Shown here one piece after another: positions 24,408 to 32,789 of a stretch of DNA of 64,000 nt; the first letter of the stretch is position 1, and each line of letters starts with the position of its first letter. A program made the position numbers and the translations under genes. The stretch is from an uncultured Alistipes sp. (GTDB lineage Bacteria > Bacteroidota > Bacteroidia > Bacteroidales > Rikenellaceae), in the NCBI RefSeq assembly GCF_910580175.1, contig NZ_CAJTXD010000002.1:186001-250000 (forward strand), given 5' to 3'. Below the pieces are notes generated by a model. That model saw only the letters and a list, made by a program, of their open reading frames with translations, was not told the DNA's origin and searched no databases.

Positions 24408-25147
24408 ATCTGATCGTCGACATAGGCAATACGTTGGTCAAGTGCGCCGTTATGGCTGAAGGCGAATGCGTCGCCGAGCGGTGCGGCGAAACGTTTTCCG
24501 TAACGATCGTCGATGAGCTGTGCCGGGCCTATCCGATTTCGAAGTCCATCGTCTCGTCCACCCGCGGAGAGGTCGCCGGGGTCGTCGCTGCGCTTCGGCG
24601 GCGGATCGGCCGTTGCCTGGAGTTCACGCCCCGGACGCCCGTGCCTCTGGTCAACGATTACCTCACGCCCGATACCCTGGGGCGCGACCGGCTCGCCGCT
24701 GCCGTGGGTGCTGCGGCGATTCTGCCCGGCCGCAACGTGCTGATCGTCGACTTCGGTACGGCCGTGACGGTCGATTTCGTCTCTGCCGACGGGCATTTCT
24801 GCGGCGGGTGCATCTCGCCCGGACTGCGCTCCCGTTTCCGGGCCTTGCACGAGCATACGGCGGCCTTGCCCTTGTGCGAGGCGCCCGGGGCGGAGCCGGA
24901 GCTGTTCGGACGCACCACCGTCCGGGCCATCCAGTCCGGCGTCGTGCAGTCGATCGTCTTCGAGATCGAGGGGTACATCGCGCGCATGCGGCAGAAAATC
25001 GACGATCCGTGCGTAATTTTTACCGGCGGGGATGCGAAATACTTTGCGAAAAGAATTAAAAATACGATATTTGCAAATCGGAATCCCGTCTTTTGCGGAC
25101 TGGATCGAATTTTAGAGTTCAATGTCATTGAAGAACACCTTCCATAA
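24404..25147 (+). CDS. coaX: type III pantothenate kinase
   Basis: Phosphorylates pantothenate, the first step of coenzyme A synthesis. The 247-residue product has the ASKHA-fold motifs of CoaX: phosphate-1 LIVDIGNTLVKCA near the start, GRDRLAAAVGA, phosphate-2 DFGTAVTVDFV and an adenosine motif near FTGGDAKYF. The start is GTG, overlapping the mfd stop as GTGA, so it is translationally coupled. Its 3' end overlaps the next gene by 26 bases. Type III kinases are not feedback-inhibited by CoA, known from the family. Confidence 0.95.
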   Translation: MNLIVDIGNTLVKCAVMAEGECVAERCGETFSVTIVDELCRAYPISKSIVSSTRGEVAGVVAALRRRIGRCLEFTPRTPVPLVNDYLTPDTLGRDRLAAAVGAAAILPGRNVLIVDFGTAVTVDFVSADGHFCGGCISPGLRSRFRALHEHTAALPLCEAPGAEPELFGRTTVRAIQSGVVQSIVFEIEGYIARMRQKIDDPCVIFTGGDAKYFAKRIKNTIFANRNPVFCGLDRILEFNVIEEHLP

Positions 25148-26495
25148 AGCGGTCGTCGCAGCGTTGTCGCTTCTTCTGCCCGCCGGCCTTGCAGCGCAGA
25201 CCAGCAGCATCAACGCCTTTTCGCCCTACACCATGTACGGCATCGGCGAGGTCAACACGCCCGGTACGCTGCCCATGCGTTCGATGGGCGGCGTGGGTGT
25301 CGCCATGCGCAATCCCGGCATGGTCAACACGCTCAACCCCGCCGCTTACAGTGCCGTGCCGCAGAAAAGTTTCTTGTTCAGTTTCGGCCTGGAAGGACAA
25401 AATTACTACAATTCCCAGTCGGACAACGGCGTGGCCAAGAAGTCGGCTTACAATACGTTCAATTTCCACGACATTGCCGTGCAGTTTCCTCTGGCCCGCA
25501 AGTTGGGGCTGGGCGTGAGTCTCGCTCCTTATAGTTCCGTCGGTTACCGCACCAAGTTCTTCAGGGAGTTCGATCCCGGCGATCCCGTTTGGGGCAATGT
25601 CGGCCCTGTGCAGTATACCTATCAGGGCGAGGGCGACGTTACCGAGGTCAAGCTCGGCGTCGGGTGGGAGGTCGCCAAGCACTTTTCCATCGGTCTGGCC
25701 GCGCAGTATTATTGGGGTAAGATCGACCGTTCCTATACAGCGACGTTCTCGTCGATTACCGGCGAGGGTGCGTTCAATTCCATCGTCGGGCAGAGCGAAT
25801 ACAGCATTTCCAGTTTCAAGGGACAGGTCGGCGTGCAGTGGGACGCCATCATGAATTCCCGCCGTGTCCTCACGTTCGGCGCCACGTTCGATGTGGGCGG
25901 CGATCTGCGGCCCCGCCATCGCACGCAGGTCTACACTTCGGATCTTTCCGGCACGACCGTCATCGATGAGGAAGCCGATCTCAAGCTGGTGCTGCCCCGG
26001 CAGCTCGTCGCCGGCGTTTACTACCAGACGCCCAAATGGACGTTCGGCTTCGATTATGTCTATCAGAATTGGGGCGGAGCCAATCAGGACGCGGTCTCGA
26101 CCGGTGCCGGCGCCGGAGGCGGACGCTTCGACGTCGCCTATGCCAACACCAGCACGTTCAAGGTCGGCGTAGAGTTCGTGCCCAACCGTTACGATGTGCG
26201 GCGTTTCATGAAGCGCTGGTCTTATCGCGCCGGCTTCCGCTACGGCGATTACAGCCAGACGTTCGGCGGCCGCCGGCTCCACCAGTATGCCGTTACCGTG
26301 GGCTTCGGCATCCCGGTGCGTTTTCTCGGCGCTTCTTCGGTCGACGTCGGTTTCGAGTACGGCAACCGCGGGTTCAACGTCGCCGAGCGGGTCGGACTGG
26401 TGCGGCAGCAGTATTTCAAGTTCGCCGTGGGCTTCGCGCTGTTCGCCGGTTCGGAGAACGGAGAATATTGGTTCGTCCGGCCCAAGTATGATTAA
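25122..26495 (+). CDS. outer-membrane beta-barrel protein (FadL/OmpP1-like)
   Basis: Product of 457 residues with signal peptide MSLKNTFHKAVVAALSLLLP and cleavage after LAAQ. The mature start resembles FadL-type proteins: NAFSPYTMYGIGEVNTPG, a MGGVGVAMRNPGMVNTLNPA segment, then barrel strands to the end. FadL proteins carry hydrophobic molecules; whether this one does is not known. It overlaps the end of coaX by 26 bases in another frame. Downstream come a TPR protein and lptC, so this is an envelope-biogenesis group. No lipobox. Confidence 0.8.
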   Translation: MSLKNTFHKAVVAALSLLLPAGLAAQTSSINAFSPYTMYGIGEVNTPGTLPMRSMGGVGVAMRNPGMVNTLNPAAYSAVPQKSFLFSFGLEGQNYYNSQSDNGVAKKSAYNTFNFHDIAVQFPLARKLGLGVSLAPYSSVGYRTKFFREFDPGDPVWGNVGPVQYTYQGEGDVTEVKLGVGWEVAKHFSIGLAAQYYWGKIDRSYTATFSSITGEGAFNSIVGQSEYSISSFKGQVGVQWDAIMNSRRVLTFGATFDVGGDLRPRHRTQVYTSDLSGTTVIDEEADLKLVLPRQLVAGVYYQTPKWTFGFDYVYQNWGGANQDAVSTGAGAGGGRFDVAYANTSTFKVGVEFVPNRYDVRRFMKRWSYRAGFRYGDYSQTFGGRRLHQYAVTVGFGIPVRFLGASSVDVGFEYGNRGFNVAERVGLVRQQYFKFAVGFALFAGSENGEYWFVRPKYD

Positions 26496-26530
26496 CCGAT
26501 AAATTTTACGACATATAAATTTTCTGAACA

Positions 26531-27862
26531 ATGAAAAACGTTAGATTCATCCTCGTTGCCGCTGCTGCGTTCTGCGCCGTTTCCGTATCGGCCCAGCAAG
26601 ACTTCAGCGGTCCGCAGTATGCCAAATGGGGCGATACGCCCGAAGCACGCGAGAAGAACATCCTCAACAGCAACTTCCTCAAGGAAGCTTGCGACAACAA
26701 GGATTACAACGCCGCTGCCCAGCATCTCCGCGAGTTGATCGAGGCATGCCCCGATGCTTCGGAGAACATCTACGTCCGCGGCGCCGTCGTCTACAAGAAC
26801 AAGATCAACCGCGCCAAGAGTCTGGCCGAGAAGAAAGCCTACGTCGATTCGTTGTTGTGGATGTATGATTTGCGCAACCAGTATTTCGGCAGCCACCCCA
26901 AGCGCGGCACCGCCTATATCCTCGATCGCAAGGCCCGCGAGTATCTCACTTACCTGCCCAACGACCGTGCCGGCATCCGCAGCGCTTTCCGCGATGCCAT
27001 CGCTGCCGGAGGTGCCGACACCGATCCCGAGACGGTAACCGTTTACTTCAGCAACCTCTGCGAGGACTACAAGAATACCGACGAGGTAATGCCCGACGAG
27101 ATCATCGCCGAGTACGACCGGCTCTCGCCCCTCTTCGGCGAGAATGCCGGCGAGTACAAGTCGCAGTTCGATGCTGCGTTCGGTCTCTCGGGCGCCGCAA
27201 GCTGCGCGAACCTCGAAAAGTTGTTCCGCACCAAGTTGGAGAATGCGCCCGACGACGAGGCTTTGCTCGCCCAGGCCGTGGCCTTGATGTCGCGTGCCAA
27301 GTGCGACGGCGATTTCTATTTTGCCATCGCCGAGAAATATTACGAGGTCAAGCCCTCTTCCGAGACCGCCATGTTCCTGGCGCAGGCGTTCCAGAACAAG
27401 GGCGATTACGCCAAGGCTACCAAGTACCTCAATGAGGCGCTGGCCACCGAGACCGATCCCGTCGAGCAGCAGAAGCTCTATGTCCGCATCGCCTTGGTCG
27501 AGTTGGTCGCCAACCACATTCCGGGTGCCGCTGCGGCTGCCCGTTCGGCTCGCGACCTCAATCCTGAAGACGGCGTGCCTTATTTCGTGTTGGCGCAGTG
27601 CTATGGCGTCTCGGCCGGCCAGTGCGGCGGATTCGCCGGGCAGGCCGCTTTCTGGGCAGCTTACGACACGATGGCCCGGGCTATCGAGCTGCTTCCCTCC
27701 GACTCCGAGTATATAGCCCCCGCCAAGACGTCGCTTTCGTCGTTCCGCAACCGCTTCCCGACTTCCGAGGAGTGCTTCTTCAACGAGTTGCAGGAGGGCG
27801 CACGTTATACGGTTTCCTGCGGTACGGCTGCCGGCGTAGCCACCACCGTGCGGTTCCGTTAA
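26531..27862 (+). CDS. exported tetratricopeptide-repeat protein
   Basis: Product of 443 residues with a signal peptide (MKNVRFILVAAAAFCAVSVSAQ), so it is periplasmic or envelope-located. Helical repeats with TPR spacing are seen at several places, for example NKDYNAAAQHLRELIEACPD near residue 57 and KGDYAKATKYLNEALATETD near residue 296. No catalytic motif is visible. It lies 35 bases after the barrel gene and 22 before lptC. The position suggests a scaffold role in outer-membrane or LPS assembly; this is inference. Confidence 0.85.
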   Translation: MKNVRFILVAAAAFCAVSVSAQQDFSGPQYAKWGDTPEAREKNILNSNFLKEACDNKDYNAAAQHLRELIEACPDASENIYVRGAVVYKNKINRAKSLAEKKAYVDSLLWMYDLRNQYFGSHPKRGTAYILDRKAREYLTYLPNDRAGIRSAFRDAIAAGGADTDPETVTVYFSNLCEDYKNTDEVMPDEIIAEYDRLSPLFGENAGEYKSQFDAAFGLSGAASCANLEKLFRTKLENAPDDEALLAQAVALMSRAKCDGDFYFAIAEKYYEVKPSSETAMFLAQAFQNKGDYAKATKYLNEALATETDPVEQQKLYVRIALVELVANHIPGAAAAARSARDLNPEDGVPYFVLAQCYGVSAGQCGGFAGQAAFWAAYDTMARAIELLPSDSEYIAPAKTSLSSFRNRFPTSEECFFNELQEGARYTVSCGTAAGVATTVRFR

Positions 27863-27884
27863 TCGCTTCGGCCGCTTGCAGGAG

Positions 27885-28865
27885 ATGTTCGTCCGCACGA
27901 CCAGATACCTTTCGGTAGCACTTCCCGTTTTGGGGAGTGCTATCTTGCTGTTTTCCTGCGGGGATGCCGATAAGGACGCTGCTGCGGCCGAGGAGACGCT
28001 CATGACCGAGTACAGCGAGAACCTTTCGATCGTCAATTCGCAGAACGGGCGGCGTTCGTATCACTTTGTCACTCCCTTGATGGAGGGCTATTCCCAGGCC
28101 CGCGAGCCTTACCGCGAGTTCCGCAAGGGGGTCAAGATCACGACCTACCAAGACGATTCGTTGTCGTCGGTCGACGGCGTGCTGACCGCCAACTATGCCA
28201 TCTACTACGAGAAACGCCGGTTGTGGGAGGCCAAAGGGGATGTCGTCGTCGAAAAGTCCGATGGTAAAAAGTTGTATACCCAGCAGTTGTTCTGGAATGA
28301 GCGTACGAAAAAGATCTATTCCAACGTCGACTCCAAGATCGTCCAGAGCGGCGGCAACGACGTCTTCATCGGCGAGGGTTTCGAGTCCGACGAGGAGTTC
28401 AAGGATTGGCGTTTCCGTCGCATGAAGGGGCGTATGGAGGTGGACGTCGCACCGTCGGATTCTGTTTCGTCGGGGGCGCCGGACAGCCGTTCGGATGGTC
28501 GGCCCGCCGCTCCGCAGTCTGCGGCTTCTGCCGCTGCATCCGGGGTCGGGAATTCCGGCGTTGTTGGTTCGCCCGGTCGTCTCGCGCCATCTCATGTTGT
28601 CGATGTCGACGCTCCGGCAGGCAAGACGGCTGCCGCACGCAAAGGGCCGGCGCCCGGAGCTTTGTCCGGGAGCGCTGGAGGGGCGTCGCAGGCCCCTCGT
28701 GAGACCTCTTCCGTTTCTCTCGATGCCCGGCTGCGGCCCGTTGAAAAGGTCGAAAAGTTGCTGCCCATTCCGGCTGCCGGCCTTTCCCAGGAGCGGATTC
28801 CCGAGGGGCATATCGACCGGGAGTCTTCCGAGGGGCAGCATGCCGGAACGACACTGCTCGAATAA
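27885..28865 (+). CDS. lptC: LPS export protein LptC with a long C-terminal extension
   Basis: Part of the Lpt bridge that moves lipopolysaccharide from the inner to the outer membrane. The 326-residue product starts with a lipoprotein-like segment (LPVLGSAILLFSC). An LptC-type beta-jelly-roll follows, with YREFRKGVKITTYQDDSLSS, ANYAIYYEKRRLWEAKGDVV and LYTQQLFWNERTKKIYSN, and ends near residue 185. About 140 residues of Ala/Pro/Ser/Gly-rich low-complexity sequence follow, which LptC proteins usually lack (about 190 residues). ATG 27885 was chosen over a TTG at 27876. A CNNM/CBS gene follows after 33 bases. Confidence 0.85.
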   Translation: MFVRTTRYLSVALPVLGSAILLFSCGDADKDAAAAEETLMTEYSENLSIVNSQNGRRSYHFVTPLMEGYSQAREPYREFRKGVKITTYQDDSLSSVDGVLTANYAIYYEKRRLWEAKGDVVVEKSDGKKLYTQQLFWNERTKKIYSNVDSKIVQSGGNDVFIGEGFESDEEFKDWRFRRMKGRMEVDVAPSDSVSSGAPDSRSDGRPAAPQSAASAAASGVGNSGVVGSPGRLAPSHVVDVDAPAGKTAAARKGPAPGALSGSAGGASQAPRETSSVSLDARLRPVEKVEKLLPIPAAGLSQERIPEGHIDRESSEGQHAGTTLLE

Positions 28866-28898
28866 TACGATCTCTTGAATTGCGTATAGTTTTCAGCC

Positions 28899-30161
28899 AT
28901 GTTCACTTCTATCGTATTGATCCTCTCCATGTTGTTGCTGTCCGCTTTCTTTTCGGGCATGGAGATCGCCTTTACCAGCAAGAACCGGCTCAAGCTGGAG
29001 ATCGACCGCAAGCAGAGCCGGCTGTTCGATCGCATCGCCGAGATTTTCGCCCGGCATCCCGGACAGTACATCACGACGATCCTTGTCGGCAACAACATCG
29101 CGTTGGTCATCTATTCGCTTTACATGTCCGTGTTGCTGCGGACGCTCTTCTTCGCCTTGGGGTGGGAGCATGTCGCCCGTCAAGGGTCGGTGGCCATCGA
29201 GACCGGCGTTTCCACGCTCATCATCATCTTCGTCGCCGAGTTCTTGCCCAAATCCGTTTTCCGCAACAACCCCAATTTTTACTACCGCGCTTTTGCGCCC
29301 GTGATTTACGTGTTCTACCTTTTGCTGTATCCCGTTGCCCGGTTGACGACGCTCGTTTCCCACGGTATTTTGCGGCTGTTCGGCAAATCCGTCGTAGAAC
29401 AGAGCGTGCAGCCTTCGTTCAGCCGCGACGACCTGGCCGCGTTGCTCGACACCGGTTCTTCCGAGCAGGGGCCGGATCCCGACCACGAGCTGAAACTTTT
29501 CCAGAATGCGTTGGATTTCGCCGACTTGCGCGTGCGCGACTGCATGGTGCCGCGAGTCGATATCGAGGCGGTCGATGCCGACGACACCTCCATCGAGCAG
29601 CTCACGGCCCGTTTCGCCGATACGAAATATTCACGGATTTTCGTCTGGCGCGGCAACATCGACAATATCGTCGGATACGTCAATTCTAAGAGTCTCTTTA
29701 CGCGGCCCGAGCATATCGGGCAGGTTATCATGCAGGTCAATTTCGTCCCCGAGACCATGCCTTTGCAGCTGCTGTTGCAGAATTTCATCAAGCATCGGTC
29801 GAACATCGCTGTCGTCATCGACGAGTTCGGCGGCACGGCGGGCGTCATTTCGCTCGAAGACGTGTTGGAGCAGATTTTCGGCGAGATCGAGGACGAGCAC
29901 GACGTTCCCGATCTGACCGAGAAGCAGGTCGGCCCCGGCGAATATGTCCTTTCGTGCCGGCTCGAAGTCAAGTATCTTAACGAAAAATATGCCCTCGGCA
30001 TCGAGGAGAGCAAGGAGTACGACACCCTGGCCGGGTTCATCATCTTCCATTACGAGGGCATTCCCACTGCCGGCGAGACGATCGTCATCGGCGACTTGCA
30101 GCTGCGCATGCTCCGCACCACACGGTCGAGGATCGAGTTGGCAAGGGTTAAAAAATTGTAG
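28899..30161 (+). CDS. CNNM/CBS/CorC-HlyC domain membrane protein (GldE-like)
   Basis: Product of 420 residues. An N-terminal DUF21/CNNM transmembrane domain (residues 1-180, three to four helices, LLLSAFFSGMEIAFTSKNRL and FVAEFLPKSVFRNNPN) is followed by a CBS pair (VRDCMVPRVDIEAVDADD; VVIDEFGGTAGVISLEDVLE) and a CorC_HlyC domain near the C-terminus (ESKEYDTLAGFIIFHYEGIP). The family includes Mg2+/Co2+ transport-related proteins and GldE, which in gliding Bacteroidetes helps GldD. Motility is not implied here, so the role is open. It belongs to the run of envelope genes from coaX onward. Confidence 0.87.
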   Translation: MFTSIVLILSMLLLSAFFSGMEIAFTSKNRLKLEIDRKQSRLFDRIAEIFARHPGQYITTILVGNNIALVIYSLYMSVLLRTLFFALGWEHVARQGSVAIETGVSTLIIIFVAEFLPKSVFRNNPNFYYRAFAPVIYVFYLLLYPVARLTTLVSHGILRLFGKSVVEQSVQPSFSRDDLAALLDTGSSEQGPDPDHELKLFQNALDFADLRVRDCMVPRVDIEAVDADDTSIEQLTARFADTKYSRIFVWRGNIDNIVGYVNSKSLFTRPEHIGQVIMQVNFVPETMPLQLLLQNFIKHRSNIAVVIDEFGGTAGVISLEDVLEQIFGEIEDEHDVPDLTEKQVGPGEYVLSCRLEVKYLNEKYALGIEESKEYDTLAGFIIFHYEGIPTAGETIVIGDLQLRMLRTTRSRIELARVKKL

Positions 30162-30190
30162 AGGGACAGCGCTTTTCAGAATAAATTCAT

Positions 30191-30198
30191 TATCTTTG
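30191..30198 (+). promoter_or_regulatory. candidate promoter -7 element for the PpiD-like gene
   Basis: TATCTTTG matches TAnnTTTG exactly, 103 bases before the ATG at 30302. There is no good -33 TTG at 19-20 bases. It would give the chaperone gene its own promoter apart from the coaX-lptC run. Confidence 0.45.
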
Positions 30199-30301
30199 TA
30201 GGAACATTCCGGCCAGATCGGGGATTCTCCGGTGCCGCGTCCGGCGTGCAGTGTTTTTGGGACTTCATTTTTCTGCAAACAACAATAATTTTACATTCCA
30301 T

Positions 30302-32335
30302 ATGGCAAGTTTAAACACCTTACGTACCAAGTTCGGCATCGTGCTTTCGATCATCATTGCCCTCGCCCTCTTGGCATTCATCCTCTCGTTGAAGACTGAA
30401 ATGGGCTTCTCGGGCAACGACCCGAAAGTCGGCGTCATCGACGGCACGAAGATCAACTATTCCGAATATTACGACCGTTACGAGCAGGTCAAGGCGCAGT
30501 CGGGCGCTCAGGAGAGCGACGAGCAGCAGGCCGCCATGCTCGCCAACGCGGCATGGCAGTCGCTCGTGGCCGATCATGTGCTCCGGCCCGGTTTCGCCAA
30601 AACCGGTTTGCAGGTCTCCGATGCCGAGCGTCAGGCCATGATCCGCGGCGAGGCGATGTCGCCTGTCTTCTACAATGCGTTCGCCGATCCCCGTACCGGT
30701 TTGTATAGTGTGGAGGCCGTGAGCGAATTCCTGGCCCGGGCCGAGAGTGATCCGCAGGCCGCTGCCGTGTGGGAGGAGCTGAACGACCAGGCGCGCTTGG
30801 AACGTGCGCTTCAGAAGTACCTCGGTCTCGTGCGCGGCGGCGTCTATGTCAATTCGCTGGAGGTGGCCCTCGGTACGAAGGCTGCCAACGACACCTTCTC
30901 CGGCAAATGGATCGGCAAGAAGTATGCGCAGGTGCCCGATTCGCTCGTCAAGGTTTCCGGCAGCGAGATCAAGGCTTATTATAAGAGCCATAAGAATGCC
31001 TACCGGCAGTCTCCTTCGCGGTCGTTGTCCTATGTTGTCTTCGAGGTCGAGCCTACCGACGACGATCTGTTGGCTTTGGAGAAGAACGTCGAGGAGGTGG
31101 GAGCCAAGTTCGCCGTGGCCGAACCGTTGCGGACTTTCGTGCGTGCCGACCGTCGCGGTCATATTGCCGAGAATTATGTTTCGGCCGCCCAGCTTACCGA
31201 CGAGGAGGCCGTTGCTCTGATGGCTGGCAAAACCTACGGCCCCGTGTTGAAGAACAACGAGTGGACGATGGCCCGCGTGCTCGATTCCAAGATGGCGCCC
31301 GATTCGCTCGGCATCCGCCATATCGTCTTGCCTTATACCCAGGAGGAGTTGGCCGACAGCTTGTTGGGCGTTATCCGCCAGGGCGCCGACTTCTCCAAAC
31401 TCGCCGCCCGATATTCGCTTCATGACCAGACGGCCGCCAACGGCGGCGAGGTCGGCGTGCTGCCTTTCTCCGCCTTTACCGGCGAGTTCGCCGAGGCGCT
31501 CGCCAAGGCCAAGCAGGGCGATGTGGTAAAGGTCTTGTCCGGCGATGCCGTTCAGCTTTTGCAGGTTTACCGTGCCGGCCGGCCCGTCAAGCATGTGCAG
31601 ATCGCGTCGATCACTTATCCCGTCGAGGCTTCGGCCGCTACGGTTCGCGATCTGCATAACCAGGCCCTTTCGTTCTCGGTCAATGCCAAGTCTTCGATCC
31701 AGGCTTTCAACGATGCCGCTTCGGCCGCTGCGTTGACGCCGCGTGTCGCCGTTCTGACCCAGGGCGAGCGTACGATCGGCGGTTTGGAGGATTCGCGCGA
31801 TGTCGCCCGTTGGGCTTATGGAGCCAAGCCGGGCGATGTTTCCGAGATTTTTACCGTGGGTAAGGATTATGTAGTCGCCGTCTTGACCAAGATCGACAAC
31901 GAAGAATATACCCCCGTTCAGGAGGTGGCCACCCGCATCCGTGCGCAGTTGCTCCGCGACAAGAAGTTCGACTTCATTGCCAAGGAGCTTTCCGGCGCCT
32001 CGCTCGACGAGCAGGCCGCGAGTCTCGGCACGGAAGTCGCTGATTTCGAGAAGGTCGGATTCAATTCCTATTATATCGACGGTGTGGGCATGGAGCCGCG
32101 TTTGATCGGTGCGATCGCTGCTTGCGGGCAGCCGGGCTGCGTTTCGGCTCCCGTCAAGGGCTTGACCGGAGTCTATGTCTTCCAGGTCGACGAGGTTCAG
32201 CATGGCGACGCACAGACGCCCGAAGCCGAGAAGGTGCGGGCGCAGGCTATGGCCGAGAGCATGGCACAACAGTTCGTACTCCCCGTGATCCAGGATATGG
32301 CCCAGATCAAGGATCTGCGCGGAAAATACTTTTAA
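30302..32335 (+). CDS. ppiD: membrane-anchored peptidyl-prolyl isomerase (PpiD/SurA-like)
   Basis: A periplasmic chaperone tethered to the inner membrane that helps newly exported proteins fold. The 677-residue product starts MASLNTLRTKFGIVLSIIIA with one transmembrane helix at about residues 11-31. A SurA/PpiD-type N-terminal chaperone region follows, then a parvulin domain near residues 335-430 (GIRHIVLPYTQEELADSLL, GGEVGVLPFSAFTGEFAEA), then a C-terminal region with a second degenerate isomerase-like part. The start at 30302 was chosen because it precedes the membrane anchor; the upstream frame (from 30251) is not conserved in type. A strong terminator follows. Confidence 0.9.
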   Translation: MASLNTLRTKFGIVLSIIIALALLAFILSLKTEMGFSGNDPKVGVIDGTKINYSEYYDRYEQVKAQSGAQESDEQQAAMLANAAWQSLVADHVLRPGFAKTGLQVSDAERQAMIRGEAMSPVFYNAFADPRTGLYSVEAVSEFLARAESDPQAAAVWEELNDQARLERALQKYLGLVRGGVYVNSLEVALGTKAANDTFSGKWIGKKYAQVPDSLVKVSGSEIKAYYKSHKNAYRQSPSRSLSYVVFEVEPTDDDLLALEKNVEEVGAKFAVAEPLRTFVRADRRGHIAENYVSAAQLTDEEAVALMAGKTYGPVLKNNEWTMARVLDSKMAPDSLGIRHIVLPYTQEELADSLLGVIRQGADFSKLAARYSLHDQTAANGGEVGVLPFSAFTGEFAEALAKAKQGDVVKVLSGDAVQLLQVYRAGRPVKHVQIASITYPVEASAATVRDLHNQALSFSVNAKSSIQAFNDAASAAALTPRVAVLTQGERTIGGLEDSRDVARWAYGAKPGDVSEIFTVGKDYVVAVLTKIDNEEYTPVQEVATRIRAQLLRDKKFDFIAKELSGASLDEQAASLGTEVADFEKVGFNSYYIDGVGMEPRLIGAIAACGQPGCVSAPVKGLTGVYVFQVDEVQHGDAQTPEAEKVRAQAMAESMAQQFVLPVIQDMAQIKDLRGKYF

Positions 32336-32404
32336 CGGAAGTTCGCGATCTGCTGCTTTTGGATATCGTTTTCCGCTCCGATTTTCACGGTTGCTTTACT
32401 TTTT

Positions 32405-32432
32405 GAGACTCCGGTTTCCGGAGTCTTTTTTT
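32405..32432 (+). terminator. intrinsic terminator after ppiD
   Basis: AGACTCCGG (32406-32414) pairs with CCGGAGTCT (32418-32426) around a TTT loop, followed by a run of T. This is a textbook rho-independent terminator. Confidence 0.92.
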
Positions 32433-32789
32433 ATGCTTATCCGCAGTAATCTCCCTCTTTTTGTTCGGCTGCGCTGCCTGCGGGTTGCACTTGCGGTCTC
32501 CGTCGGGGCGTGGCTTGCACGGCTCGAAAAACCGCGACATACCGGGGAATTTCGCGGTTGGTGTGTTTTGGCAGACAAGCATACTTTTTTGCTGGTTTTT
32601 CGGGTGCTTTTTCTTTCGCCCGACAGTCGTCCGGCAGCAGGTCGAATCTTTTCGGGGTGCGGCGTCCGATAATTCGGACCTGCGATTTCTTCGGTTGTTA
32701 TTTTTCTAACAATTTATTCTCGCATTTGCCAATTATTTTATACCTTTACGTGCTGTTTGAAGGGAACTTTTACTAATCTATAAATAGTT
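32433..32789. other. gap before mutA
   Basis: No gene is supported. An 8-bp hairpin (AACCGCGA at 32530-32537 with TCGCGGTT at 32552-32559) lies mid-gap. TACCTTTA at 32741-32748, one base off the -7 consensus, is 41 bases before the mutA start and is the best promoter candidate. The last 80 bases are AT-rich. Confidence 0.4.
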
